Positions 44,411 through 54,097 of a stretch of DNA of 64,000 nucleotides are shown here, one piece after another. This DNA comes from Trebonia sp963759545 (GTDB lineage Bacteria > Actinomycetota > Actinomycetes > Streptosporangiales > Streptosporangiaceae): NCBI GenBank assembly GCA_963759545.1, contig CAVXAB010000043.1, positions 8,476 to 72,475 of the forward strand, written 5' to 3'. The notes under the pieces are model-generated. The model was not told the DNA's origin, searched no databases, and saw only the letters and a program-made list of their open reading frames with translations. Position numbers and translations under genes: made by a program. Position 1 is the first letter of the stretch. Every line of letters begins with the position of its first letter.

Positions 44411-45267
44411 TCATCCGCCGCGCTGCCAGTAGGGCGGCGCCGAGTTCGGCTCATCCCGCGTGTACCGCGGCTGCTCGGGATACCGCGGCTGCTCGGGATA
44501 CCGCGGCTGCTCGGGATACCGCGGCTCTTGGGGGTAGCGCGGCTGCTCGGGGTACCACGGCTGCTCGGGGTATCCCGGCTGTCGGGGTATCCCGGCTCGG
44601 GATAGCGCGGCTCTTGGGGATAGCGCGGCTGCTCGGGATAGCGCCGCTCTTGGGGATAGCGGGGCTCTGCGGGATACGACGGCTCTCCGGGATACCACGG
44701 CTCTTCTGGATAACGCGGCTCTTCTGGATACCAGGGCTCTTCCGGATAACCAGCAGGCACCTGCTGAGGAAGGTCGGCGGTTCCCTCGCCGTGCCTCGGC
44801 GCCGCCCGCCCGCCGCGGCCAGCGCGCACCCCGAGCCGCACCGCGAGCGCGGTGGCGGACAGCAGGAACAGCGCTCCGGTCACGGCGAGCCAGTGCCCGA
44901 GGTAGGGGTCGAGCGACAGGTCCGTGGTGCGCGGGAAATGCGAGGGAATCTTGAAGATCAGCGGGAACCAGATCAGCAGCAGCAGGCCGGAAAGCACGAC
45001 GGGGACGCGCAGGTAGTTGATCCAGGGCACCGTCGGCAGTTTCGGCGGGCGATGCCTGAAGACCGCCATCACCGACTTGTCGGCGAGCGCGTACAGCGGC
45101 ATCAGGATCAGGTCGTGGCCGATGACCGCGCCCGCGAACCAGACGGCCACGCCGACGGGCTTGCCGTGCAGCAGCCCGCCCCCGGCGTACCAGGCGAGCG
45201 CGAAGCAGCCGACCAGGGTGAGCAGGTGCAGCGGGTTGGCACCGTACCAGCGGGCGAACCAGCGCAT
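44411..45267 (-). CDS. Membrane protein with hexapeptide-repeat tail (one apparent frameshift)
   Basis: From ATG 45267: about four membrane helices in residues 1-150 (LLTLVGCFALAWYAGGGLLH, GAVIGHDLILMPLYALADKS, VPVVLSGLLLLIWFPLIFKI, then VTGALFLLSATALAVRLGV), followed by ~16 copies of a [GWRS]YP[EQ][EQ]P-type hexapeptide. One base is missing near 44581, where the frame leaves the repeat; the adjacent frame continues the repeat to QPRYTRDEPNSAPPYWQRGG and stop at 44411. One base upstream lies the molybdopterin oxidoreductase, so it may be that enzyme's membrane partner. No known family recognised. Confidence 0.7.
44462..44752 (-). repeat. 18-bp tandem repeat array coding for RYPEQP-type hexapeptides
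   Basis: About 16 units of 18 bp, on the plus strand like TGCTCGGGATACCGCGGC. Several neighbouring units are identical, so recent slippage is likely and length may vary between strains. The frameshift at ~44581 lies inside the array. Confidence 0.75.
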
Positions 45268-45268
45268 A

Positions 45269-46588
45269 TCAGCTCCGGAAGGTCATGGTGGAGACCCACT
45301 TGGTGTTGTGCACACCGGGGCAGGCGGGCACGATCACCCGGGCCGGGTAGCCGTGGTCGAGCGTGAGGTCCGCGCCGTTGACCCGCAGGGCGAGCAGCGA
45401 GTCCTGGTCCATGATCTGCCCCGCGGACAGCGCCGCCTTGTTGAATCCCCCGCCGTGCTGCAGTGACGTCACGAAGACGCTCGACGGGCGGGTGACGCCC
45501 GCCAGCGCGGCGAGGTCGCGCAGCCTGACGCCGGTCCATGCCTGGTTATCGGTGGACCAGCCCTCGACGCACGCGATGGGCAGGCTGGCGGTGTGCTGTT
45601 CCATCCGGAGCAGGTCGGCCCGGCTCAGCATCACGGGTTTCCGGCCCGCCTGGCCGTCGGCCGCGACGGCGAGCCGCCAGGTTTCCCCCGTATCCGCCGC
45701 GATGATCCCCGCGTTGCGGGCCGTATTGTTCACCTGGAAATCGCCGGCGGTGCTGCCACTGACCTGCTGGTTGTGCGGCGCGAGCAGCGCGGTCCGCCGC
45801 AGTGACCCGCCAAGGGACTGCCCCACCGACAGCGCCGCGACGAGGCCAGCGCCCGCGCCGGCGAAGGCCAGCGCGCCGCGCCGGGAGATCGTCGGAACGC
45901 CGGGCGCCACGGGCGCCAGGTACCCCGCGTCCGCTGGCTCCGGGCGCGTTTGGGTGAGGTTCGTCCGCAGTTCCCCCCAGAAGCTTCGGCTGCGCAGCGC
46001 CCTGATCATGGTGGGCAGCTTGAGCGGCACGTGGACGGCGAAGCCGGCGATGAACACCCAGGCACCGTAGAAGTGCAGCGTGTAGAAGGAGGTCGGGAAC
46101 GGGTACCACGTCTGGATGTTCAAGATCCCCGTCGCGAACTCGAAGACCGCGCCCCCGACCAGCAGGAACAGCGACAGCCGTTCCAGCGCGTGCGCGGGCG
46201 AGCGCAGCGGCGGCCACTCGAACAGCTTCGGCAGCACCGACCACAGCTTGAACAGCACGATCGGCACCAGCGTCAACCCCAGCGTGACGTGGGTGCCCTG
46301 GGTGACCCGGTAGAGCCAGACTGGATTCGTTGGCCAGGAGAACAGGTAGAAGCCGAGCAGGCCCTTGCCCGGTGTCGTGTCGTTGATCGGGTCGAGGCCC
46401 GGGTTGTAAGCGGCATACGAGAGCAGGCCGGTCACGAACATCACGGGGATGGACACCAGCAGCATCAGCCCGAATACCGAGGTCAGCCAGGGGCCCCGGA
46501 TCGGGCTGCGCCAGAACGACCGGCGGAACGGCCCGGGAGGACCTGCTGGATCGGTCATGAGCGAGGGATCCGTCACCCGCGACCTCAC
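45269..46588 (-). CDS. Molybdopterin-dependent oxidoreductase with cytochrome-b-like membrane domain
   Basis: 439 residues from GTG 46588 in a GTGA overlap with the upstream gene; ATG 46558 is an alternative. The first ~200 residues have about five membrane helices with His residues (GTHVTLGLTLVPIVLFKLW, FYTLHFYGAWVFIAGFAVHV), like b-type cytochromes. A linker with ISRRGALAFAGAGAGLVAAL leads to a sulfite-oxidase-fold domain with the Moco-ligand Cys in LPIACVEGWSTDNQAWTGV and DHGYPARVIVPACPGVHNTK. It likely catalyses an extracytoplasmic redox reaction; substrate unknown. Confidence 0.85.
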   Translation of the reverse strand: MRSRVTDPSLMTDPAGPPGPFRRSFWRSPIRGPWLTSVFGLMLLVSIPVMFVTGLLSYAAYNPGLDPINDTTPGKGLLGFYLFSWPTNPVWLYRVTQGTHVTLGLTLVPIVLFKLWSVLPKLFEWPPLRSPAHALERLSLFLLVGGAVFEFATGILNIQTWYPFPTSFYTLHFYGAWVFIAGFAVHVPLKLPTMIRALRSRSFWGELRTNLTQTRPEPADAGYLAPVAPGVPTISRRGALAFAGAGAGLVAALSVGQSLGGSLRRTALLAPHNQQVSGSTAGDFQVNNTARNAGIIAADTGETWRLAVAADGQAGRKPVMLSRADLLRMEQHTASLPIACVEGWSTDNQAWTGVRLRDLAALAGVTRPSSVFVTSLQHGGGFNKAALSAGQIMDQDSLLALRVNGADLTLDHGYPARVIVPACPGVHNTKWVSTMTFRS

Positions 46589-48141
46589 GAGCCGACCGCC
46601 TTACCGCCGCCCAGGATGCTGAGAGCGGCCTGGCAGGAAACGCTCTTGGGAATCCAGACCACGGCGGGCCTGGCGCTGTGCCCCGCGACCGGGATGAGCA
46701 GCGCGGGCAGTTGCGCGCACTGCTGGTAGTCCAGGTGGAGGGCGTGCGGGTTGAATAGCGGCGGCCCTGGGGCATCGTCGATGATGGCGCTGAACTTGTA
46801 CGTGGTGATCGCTTTCTGTGCGCTGATACGGAAGCTCAAGATCGCGGTCCTGTCGGTGGCGTGCAGCACGTCGGCCACCGCTTGCGGGTGCGCGGCCGGC
46901 GCCATTCCCGCCAGCAGGCTCATGGCGGGCTCGGCGGGGACGGCGACGTCGCCGCCGAGCGCCCGCATGCCCGCGACCAGCCGCTCACCGGCGGCGCGGT
47001 CGGCGCTGGTGGGGATCGCGTTGGACGGGTGGCAGCTTGCCAGCAGGATGACCGACTGGGCGAGGACGAGCACGCCGGACGCCGTGGTGACCCACCGGGT
47101 CGAACTGCTGCCGAGCGCCAGGCCGGCGAGGAGCGCCACGGCGAGGTACGCGGGCAGCACGTCGTTGACGGCGCCGCCGGTTTTCATCAGGGCGACGAAG
47201 CCCTCGACCGCCAGCGCGGCACAGCCGGCCAGCAGTTCGCGGGGCACCCGGCGCGCGCCGATCAGGGCGGCGCAGGCGGCCAGGCCCATGATGGTCAGCA
47301 TGGCCGTCCAGAACCAGCTGAAGTTGCCTGGGACAAGCGACTGCTCGCTCATCTGCCTGAAGACGTAGAAGGTGTACCAGCCTCCGCTGGTCAGCCGAAG
47401 CCCGAGCGTGCTGATGCCGAAGACGGCGACCTCGGTGAGCGCGGTGACGCAGCCGAGCCGGCGGCGCGGGCCGGTCAGCAGCACGGCGATCACCGCGACC
47501 CCTTCGGCCAGCGCGGTCTGCTTGGTGAGCGCCGCCGCGGCGAGCAGCAGCCCGGCGGCGACGGCGCCGCCCGTGCCGCGCATCCAACGGGCGGCGTACA
47601 GGCCGCCGATGCTGAGCGCGAGGAAGAGCGAGTCGACCCGGGCGGTGTCGAACCACGTGCCCGTGGCGAAGTAGGTCGCGGCGAACACGCCCGCGGCGCC
47701 GGTCCCGGCCGCGATGCTGCCTGTCTCGCGCTGGACCAGCCGGGCGAGCAGCGCGAAGCAGGCGAGCGCGGACACCAGGGACACCAGCCGCAGCGGCAGG
47801 TAGGAAACGCCGAGCACGCGGGCCGCGCCCGCCGCCACGTAGAAGTAGAGCGGCGTGTACCCGTCGGGGACGTACCCGACGGTCGGTGCCGGGTACAGCG
47901 ACTGGCCGGCCAGGATGCGGTGCACCTCGACGAGCGAGTTGCCCTCAAGCGAGTCGACGGCGAACGGGTAGCCAAGCCGGCTCAGCGCGACGAACAGGAA
48001 GGCGCCGATCGCGACGAGGCCGGCCAGCGCCGCGGCCAACTGCGCGGCACGGGGCGCCCGCTGCCGCGGTGGCGGCCCGTCAATGGCCCGCTCGGCGGCG
48101 TCGCCCGGGCGCGGCAGGATGCCCGGAATGCTGAGGGTCAT
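46585..48141 (-). CDS. GT39/ArnT-like membrane glycosyltransferase (putative)
   Basis: 518 residues from ATG 48141. Ten or more membrane segments after a basic N-terminus. The first external loop has FAVDSLEGNSLVEVHRILAG and PDGYTPLYFYVAAG, the acidic residue pattern of polyprenyl-phosphate-dependent glycosyltransferases of the GT-C type. The C-terminal ~120 residues are soluble and probably extracytoplasmic. It would transfer a sugar from a lipid carrier to an external acceptor. Overlaps the oxidoreductase start by four bases; divergent from the epimerase by 139 bp. Confidence 0.7.
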   Translation of the reverse strand: MTLSIPGILPRPGDAAERAIDGPPPRQRAPRAAQLAAALAGLVAIGAFLFVALSRLGYPFAVDSLEGNSLVEVHRILAGQSLYPAPTVGYVPDGYTPLYFYVAAGAARVLGVSYLPLRLVSLVSALACFALLARLVQRETGSIAAGTGAAGVFAATYFATGTWFDTARVDSLFLALSIGGLYAARWMRGTGGAVAAGLLLAAAALTKQTALAEGVAVIAVLLTGPRRRLGCVTALTEVAVFGISTLGLRLTSGGWYTFYVFRQMSEQSLVPGNFSWFWTAMLTIMGLAACAALIGARRVPRELLAGCAALAVEGFVALMKTGGAVNDVLPAYLAVALLAGLALGSSSTRWVTTASGVLVLAQSVILLASCHPSNAIPTSADRAAGERLVAGMRALGGDVAVPAEPAMSLLAGMAPAAHPQAVADVLHATDRTAILSFRISAQKAITTYKFSAIIDDAPGPPLFNPHALHLDYQQCAQLPALLIPVAGHSARPAVVWIPKSVSCQAALSILGGGKAVGS

Positions 48142-48280
48142 GCCAGGTATTACACGGCATCCGCCCAGGGCGTCGCAGGGAATTCACCTTACGAACTGAG
48201 GACCAATCAAGATCTTACGAATTTATGAAAAACCATGGCGCCGCGGACCACCCAGCCGGGGATGTCCATAATCTCGGGCC

Positions 48281-49378
48281 ATGCGTGTCCTGGTCACCGG
48301 CGGTGCCGGCTTCATCGGATCCCATGTCGTCGAGGCGCTTGCGAGCGCGGGTCATGAGGTGCGGGTGCTCGACGCGCTGCTGCCGTGCGTCCACCCAGGC
48401 GGCGTCCCCGCCTTCTCCGGTGATCACGGCTTCGAGTTCGTGCACGGCGACGTCCGCGACGCGCAAACGGTCGACGACGCGCTGCGCGGCATCAGCGTGG
48501 TCTGCCACCTGGCCGCGATGGTCGGGCTCGGCGTCGACTTCGACGACGCGCCGCTGTACGCCGGCTGCAACGACCTCGGGACCGCGGTCCTGCTCGCCGG
48601 GATGGCCCGCGCCAGAGCCAGACGGCTGGTCATGGCCTCGTCGATGGTCGTCTACGGCGAGGGCGCCTACTCGTGCGCCGGGCACGGGCTGGCCGCCACG
48701 CCGCCGCCGCGGCAGGCCGCCGACCTCGACGCGGGCAGGTTCGAGCCGCGCTGCGAGCGCTGCGGCGAGCCGCTGTCACCTGAGCTGGTCCCCGAGGAAG
48801 CGCCGCTCGGGCCGCGCAACGTCTACGCCGCCACCAAGCTCGCGCAGGAGCACATCGCCGGGTCATGGGCCAGGGCGACGGAGGGGCACGCGGTGGCGCT
48901 GCGCTACCACAACGTGTACGGCCCGGGCATGCCCCGCGACACGCCGTACGCCGGGGTGGCCTCGTTCTTCCGCTCTTCCCTGGAGGCAGGCCACGCGCCG
49001 CGGGTCTTCGAAGACGGCGCCCAGCTGCGGGACTTCGTGCACGTCCGTGACGTGGCCGACGCCACCGTCACCGCGATCGAGGCGGTCGGCGGCCCGGCCG
49101 TCCCTGGCGGTCCCGGCGCCCTGCGCGCCTACAACGTGGGCAGCGGCACCCCGCGCACCGTGGGCCAGCTCGCGTCGACGCTGGCCGCCGCCTACGGCGG
49201 GCCGCGTCCCGTTATCACCGGCGAGTACCGGCTCGGCGACGTCCGGCACGTCACCGCGTCCAGCGACCGCATCGCGCGGGAACTGGGGTGGCGGGCGGCC
49301 GTCCCGTTCGCCAAGGGGGTCGCGGAGTTCGCCACCGTGCCCGCCGGACGTAGGCCAGCCGGCCGGGTGCCGGCCTGA
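48281..49378 (+). CDS. NAD-dependent sugar epimerase/dehydratase (extended SDR)
   Basis: 365 residues from ATG 48281; no clear ribosome site, so it may be nearly leaderless. Rossmann motif VLVTGGAGFIGSHVVEAL, Ser of MASSMVVYGEGAYS, and the catalytic YAATK (NVYAATKLAQEHIAG). Between them an insert of ~45 residues carries RCERCGEPL, only one CxxC and so at most half of a zinc site. It is like GalE and dTDP-rhamnose epimerases. First of four same-strand genes with a GT2 enzyme, a DUF2064 protein and a methyltransferase, so it probably makes an activated sugar for a surface glycan. Confidence 0.85.
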   Translation: MRVLVTGGAGFIGSHVVEALASAGHEVRVLDALLPCVHPGGVPAFSGDHGFEFVHGDVRDAQTVDDALRGISVVCHLAAMVGLGVDFDDAPLYAGCNDLGTAVLLAGMARARARRLVMASSMVVYGEGAYSCAGHGLAATPPPRQAADLDAGRFEPRCERCGEPLSPELVPEEAPLGPRNVYAATKLAQEHIAGSWARATEGHAVALRYHNVYGPGMPRDTPYAGVASFFRSSLEAGHAPRVFEDGAQLRDFVHVRDVADATVTAIEAVGGPAVPGGPGALRAYNVGSGTPRTVGQLASTLAAAYGGPRPVITGEYRLGDVRHVTASSDRIARELGWRAAVPFAKGVAEFATVPAGRRPAGRVPA

Positions 49379-49606
49379 CGGCTGCAGGCCGGCCTGACGG
49401 GTGCGCCGGCCTGACGGCAGCGGGTAAGACGGGCAGGAGCGGCCAGGCGCCGGCCCGGGCATTGTCGCGAGATATTTCTTCAGATTGTAATAACTGCTTT
49501 CCCTGGCACCCGGTGAAATCACTCGCGACAGCCCACGGTTTTTGTTCTCCGTTTCGTAAGGCGCTTACGGCAATCCCTGGGCCACATTGGTAATAACGTC
49601 TCACCC

Positions 49607-50257
49607 GTGACCGTTGACGTGATCTTGCCGTGCCTGAACGAGGCGCAGGCATTGCCGTGGATTCTTGACAGGATGCCCGCCGGCTTCCGCCCCATCGTCG
49701 TGGACAACTGCTCCACCGACGGCTCAGGCGAGGTCGCGAAGTCGCTCGGCGCGACCGTGGTGGCCGAGTCGGCTAGGGGCTTCGGGGCCGCCGCCCATGC
49801 TGGCCTGCTGGCGGCGACCAGCGACCTGGTGTGCTTCTGCGACTGCGACGGCAGCCTCAACCCGCAGCAGTTCCCGCTGCTGACCGCGCCGCTGCTGGCC
49901 GGCCAGGCCGACCTGGTCCTCGGCCGGAGGCGTACGGAGCAGAGGGACGCCTGGCCGCTGCCCGCGCGGCTGGCCAACTGGGAACTGGCGCGGCGGGTCC
50001 GCCGCCGCACGGGACTTGGCGTCCGTGACCTGGGGCCGATGCGCGCGGCGGGCCGGGAGGCGCTGCTCAGCCTGAACCTCGCCGACCGGCGGTTCGGGTA
50101 CCCGCTTGAGATGGTCATGAACGCGGCCGCCGCCGGCTGGCGGGTGTCTGAGGTCGAGGTGACCTACCTCCCCCGCATCGGGAAGTCCAAGGTGACAGGC
50201 ACCGTGGGCGGCTGCGTGCGGACCGTGCGGGACATGAGCCAGGTATTCGCCCAGTGA
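49607..50257 (+). CDS. Family 2 glycosyltransferase
   Basis: 216 residues from GTG 49607. GT-A fold: VDVILPCLNEAQALPWILDR at the N-terminus, IVVDNCSTDGSGEVAKSLGA, and the metal-binding VCFCDCDGSLNPQQFPLL (DXD). C-terminal FGYPLEMVMNAAAAGWRVSE and VTYLPRIGKSKVTGTVGG fit the dolichyl-phosphate-mannose-synthase-like subgroup without membrane anchor. It probably charges a lipid carrier with a sugar, which the GT39-like membrane enzyme could use. The stop overlaps the DUF2064 start (GTGA). Confidence 0.88.
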   Translation: MTVDVILPCLNEAQALPWILDRMPAGFRPIVVDNCSTDGSGEVAKSLGATVVAESARGFGAAAHAGLLAATSDLVCFCDCDGSLNPQQFPLLTAPLLAGQADLVLGRRRTEQRDAWPLPARLANWELARRVRRRTGLGVRDLGPMRAAGREALLSLNLADRRFGYPLEMVMNAAAAGWRVSEVEVTYLPRIGKSKVTGTVGGCVRTVRDMSQVFAQ

Positions 50258-50964
50258 CCGCTCCCGCGCCGGAACCGGTTACCACCTTGCTCGTCATCGC
50301 GAAGCAGCCAGTGCCTGGACGGGTCAAGACGCGCCTGGTGCCGCCCTGCACGCACGAGCAGGCCGCCGCGCTCGCCGAGGCCGCGCTCGCCGACACGCTG
50401 CACACCGCGGCGGCGGTGCCCGCCAGGCGGCGGGTGCTTGTCCTGGACGGCGAGCCTGGCCCGTGGCTGCCACCGGGGTTCGACATCGTGCCGCAGTGCG
50501 GCGGCCCGCTCGACGAGCGCCTCGCGAACGCCTTCGCCGCCGTCCGCGGCCCGGCGCTGCTGATCGGCATGGACACGCCGCAGGTCACCCAAGATCTGCT
50601 CACCGTGGACTGGCAGGGCGCCGACGCCGTGTTCGGCCCGGCCGCCGACGGCGGATTCTGGGCGCTCGGCCTGCGCGTGCCTGACCCCGCCCTGCTGCGC
50701 GGCGTCCCCATGTCGACCGCGAGCACCGGCGCGATCCAGCGTGCCCGGCTGCTCGCGGCGGGGCTGCGCGTCGCCGACCTGCCGCAGCTGCGCGACGTCG
50801 ACACGGCAGCGGATGCCGTGGCCGTGGCACTCCAGGCACCGGGGAGCCGTTTCGCCGCGCGGGCGCGGGAACTCGCCGCTGTCCTAAGCCCGGCCGGCAG
50901 CGGGGGACCGGCCCCCACCGAGGAGGACGTCATCGCGAAGAACGCGCTCGGGGCAACCGCATGA
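50254..50964 (+). CDS. DUF2064 / TIGR04282-type glycosyltransferase-like protein
   Basis: 236 residues from GTG 50254. LLVIAKQPVPGRVKTRLVPP near the N-terminus and ADAVFGPAADGGFWALGLR around residue 130 are the two hallmark segments of the DUF2064/TIGR04282 nucleotidyl- or glycosyl-transferase fold. The family name mentions arsenosugars in cyanobacteria, but members in actinobacteria occur in clusters like this one without arsenic genes, so that role should not be assumed. Its stop overlaps the methyltransferase start by four bases. Confidence 0.88.
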   Translation: MTAPAPEPVTTLLVIAKQPVPGRVKTRLVPPCTHEQAAALAEAALADTLHTAAAVPARRRVLVLDGEPGPWLPPGFDIVPQCGGPLDERLANAFAAVRGPALLIGMDTPQVTQDLLTVDWQGADAVFGPAADGGFWALGLRVPDPALLRGVPMSTASTGAIQRARLLAAGLRVADLPQLRDVDTAADAVAVALQAPGSRFAARARELAAVLSPAGSGGPAPTEEDVIAKNALGATA

Positions 50965-51668
50965 GGGCGGGAGCGATCGCCCTGTACGAGGAGGCACTCT
51001 CCCTGGACGCACAGTGCGAGCAGGCCGCGGCGCTTGCCCTGCGGACCGCCGACGGCCGCGCGCTGCCGCTCCAGGTGTCCCGGTGGTGCGCGCCGCCCGA
51101 TGCCGCCGACGAGGAACTGCTCAGGCACTGCCGCGGCCCGGTCCTCGACGTGGGCTGCGGCCCAGGGCGGCTGACCGTGGCCCTGACCGAGCGCGGGATT
51201 CCGGCGCTCGGCGTGGACATCTCCCGGGCCGCGGTGGCCAGGACCCGCGAGGCCGGCGCGCCCGCCCTGCTCCGCTCGGTGTTCGATCCGCTGCCAGGGC
51301 AGGGCCGGTGGGCCACCGTGCTACTCGCGGACGGCAACATCGGCATCGGCGGCCTGCCCACCCGTCTCCTGCGCCGCTGCGCCAAGCTGCTCGCACCGGA
51401 CGGCCGGATGCTGATCGAGGCCGAGCCTGGCAACATCGACGAGCGGCTGACCGCCTGCCTCGAACACCCCGACGGCCGCCGCGGCCCGGAATTCCCCTGG
51501 GCTCGCATGGGCACGGCTGCCCTGCTTGGCGCCGCCGCGGACGCCGGCCTGCACGTCGCGGGGCAGTGGCGGCACGCGGACCGCGAGTTCGTGCTGGCCA
51601 CCCGGGCGGCCGTGCGACCAGAAGAAAGGAATCTCACCGAGGCAGTCAGCCTCGTCCGTTCTGGATAA
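50961..51668 (+). CDS. Class I SAM-dependent methyltransferase
   Basis: 235 residues from ATG 50961. SAM motif I GPVLDVGCGPGRLTVALTE (~55-75), motif II GVDISRAAVARTREAG, and LLRRCAKLLAPDGRMLIEAE as the later motif. N-terminal FALS-like helix LYEEALSLDAQCEQAAALAL. Last gene of the epimerase-GT2-DUF2064 operon, so it may methylate a sugar or lipid-sugar intermediate (inference from context). The final codons overlap the 36-nt repeat at 51656. Confidence 0.85.
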   Translation: MRAGAIALYEEALSLDAQCEQAAALALRTADGRALPLQVSRWCAPPDAADEELLRHCRGPVLDVGCGPGRLTVALTERGIPALGVDISRAAVARTREAGAPALLRSVFDPLPGQGRWATVLLADGNIGIGGLPTRLLRRCAKLLAPDGRMLIEAEPGNIDERLTACLEHPDGRRGPEFPWARMGTAALLGAAADAGLHVAGQWRHADREFVLATRAAVRPEERNLTEAVSLVRSG

Positions 51669-51691
51669 AAGCTTTGAGTCTTCCGAACGGA
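51656..51691 (+). repeat. 36-nt repeated stem-loop element, copy B
   Basis: CCGTTCTGG ... CTTTGAGTCTTCCGAACGGA, same ends and spacing as 13897-13932. Its left arm encodes the last codons of the methyltransferase and the element spans the stop. It could fold in the 3' end of the transcript. Confidence 0.45.
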
Positions 51692-51706
51692 AGCGGCTTA
51701 CTCTCC

Positions 51707-54071
51707 TCAGGCAACGGCCACCCGGTTGCGTGGCAGGCAGTCGGGCGGCCGTTGCCTGGCGGGTAACACGGTGAACTCCGCCGCGCCCGCCGCGCGGCGG
51801 ATGATCCGCCCGTCATGCCAGACCTGCCAGTCCCCGCCGGCGTCGCCGCTGGCAGTGGCGGCCTCGACCCGGATCACGTTCCCCGCCCTGGTGGTGATGA
51901 ACTCCTGGTCGCCGGCCGCGATGACCGTGCTCACCCGGGCGCCGTCGGGAATCTGGTACAGCCGCAACGTCACGCCGTCGGCGTAGTCGTAGTCCGGCCG
52001 GTCGTCGACCGCGCCCACCGGGATGACCGCGCCTGGCCGCACAAGCAGCGGCACGCTGAGGAACCCGTGCCGCTCGGTGACCCAGCGCGGGCCGGTGACC
52101 CGCTCCCCGGTCAGGAAGTGGGTCCAGGTGCCGTCCGGCACGTAATACGACACCGCGCCGTCGGCCGACAAGACCGGCGCGACGAGCAGGTCGTCGCCGA
52201 GCATGTACTGACGGTCCAGGTGCGTGCAGCCCGGGTCGTCGGGGAACGCCAGGGCCATCGCCCGCATCATCGGGATGCCCTCGGCGGCCGCCTGGCCCGC
52301 GGCGCCAAGCAGGTAAGGCATCAGCCGCAGCTTGAGCCTGGTGAACGTGCGCAGCACGTCCACCGCCTCCTCATCGAACAGCCACGGCACCCGGTAGGAG
52401 CCGCTGCCGTGCAGGCGGCTGTGCGAGGACAGCAGTCCGAACGCGATCCACCGCTTGTACACGGCGGCGTCCGGTGTGCCCTCGAACCCGCCGATGTCGT
52501 GGCTCCAGTAACCGAAGCCCGACAGGCCGAGCGAGAGGCCGCCGCGCAGCATCTGCGCCATCGCCTCGAACGTCGCGTCGCAGTCGCCGCCCCAGTGCAC
52601 GGGGAACCGCTGCGAGCCCGCGGTGGCCGAGCGCGCGAACAGCACGGCCTCTCCGTCGCCGCGGCGCTTGCGCAGCAGTTCGAAGACGGTCTGGTTGTAG
52701 AGGTAGGTGTAGTAGTTGTGCATCCGCTCGGGGTCCGAGCCGTCGAAGTACTCGACGTCGTCGACCGGGATGCGCTCGCCGAAGTCGGACTTGAAGCAGT
52801 CGACGCCCATGGCGAGCAGCGCGTCGAGCTTGGCCGCGTACCAGTCGCGCGCCGCCGGGTTGGTGAAGTCGACCACGGCCATCCCCGGCTGCCACTGGTC
52901 GGTCTGCCAGACATCGCCAGAGCGCCGCCGCAGCAGGTAGCCCTGCGCCTTGCCCTCGTCGAACAGCGCCGACCGCTGTGCGATGTACGGGTTGATCCAG
53001 ACGCAGATCCGCAAGCCCCGTGCCTTGAGCCTGGCCAGCATGCCCGCCGGGTCGGGGAACGTCCGCGGGTCCCACTCGAAGTCGCACCAGTGGAACTCGC
53101 GCATCCAGAACGTGTCGAAGTGGAAGACGGAGAGCGGGAGCCCGCGCTCCGCCATGCCGTCGATGAAGCTGGTGACCGTGGCCTCGTCGTAGGACGTGGT
53201 GAACGAGGTGGACAGCCATAGCCCGAACGACCAGGCGGGCAGCGCGGGCGGCCGCCCGGTCAGCGCGGTGTAGTTGCGCAGGATGGCCTTCGGCTCCGGG
53301 CCGTAGATGACCAGGTACTCAAGCGACTGCCCGGGCACGCTGAACTGCAGCCGGGAGACCGCCTCAGAGGCGACCTCGAAGGACACCAGGCCCGGGTCGT
53401 TGACGAACACGCCGTAGCCCGCGTTGGTCAGGCAGAACGGCACGTTCTTGTACGCCTGCTCGCTGCCGGTTCCGCCGTCGGCGTTCCAGATGTCGACGAC
53501 CTGGCCGTTCTTGACCAGCGGGCCGAACCGCTCGCCAAGCCCGTACACGGCGGTGTCCGGGTCCAGGCTGAGCTGCTCGCGCATGTAGTGGCCGCCCGCT
53601 GGCTCGTGCGCGCTGGCCGCGGTGGTCACGATCCCCGTGTTGATGAGTGCCGCGGCGCCCGCGTCGCTCGCGGTGAGCAGCCGGCCGCCCGCCAGGAACT
53701 CCAGCCGCCAGTCCGCGCCCGTCCGCACCCGCGCGGACAACTCGCCCGAGGTGAGCACCGCCCACTCGCCCTCGCGGAAGGACCGCGCCGCCGGCGACCG
53801 CTGTCATCGCAGTCTCGTCAAGCGCGAACGCGGGCGGACGGCGCGCCTGCCCGGTGAAGTGCGTGATGCGCACCGCGATCACGTCCGGGGCGGTGGCGCT
53901 CAGCGTGAGCGTGATCATCGGCCCCTTGAGCAGGTCACCCCGGTGCCCGATCCGGCGGACGGCGGCCAGGACGGTGAGCGTCCCCTGGCCGGCCTCGGCG
54001 TCGAGCACCTCGACCGGGTGGAACGCCTCAACGCCGGGACGCAGCAGCCAGCGGCCATCGGTGAACTTCAT
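51707..54071 (-). CDS. GH31 alpha-xylosidase-like glycoside hydrolase (one apparent frameshift)
   Basis: From ATG 54071 the N-terminal beta domain (MKFTDGRWLLRPGVEAFHPV...) runs to about 53800, where one extra base must be dropped to reach REGEWAVLTSGELSARV; the rest is a single frame to stop 51707. The corrected length is 787 residues, close to the YicI type (772). GH31 features: DTFWMREFHWCDFEWDPRTF, the nucleophile in CFKSDFGERIPVDD, and GYWSHDIGGFEGTPD with the acid/base region. The GERIP sequence after the nucleophile favours alpha-xylosidase. It is cytosolic and sits with a sugar ABC importer 26 bp away, which probably brings in isoprimeverose-like sugars. Confidence 0.85.
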
Positions 54072-54097
54072 GCGCGGGGTCTGCCTTTCTTGTGCGG

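Noticed and set aside
44466..44560. CRISPR array
   Set aside because: The 18-bp units are contiguous, without spacers, and code for a hexapeptide repeat.
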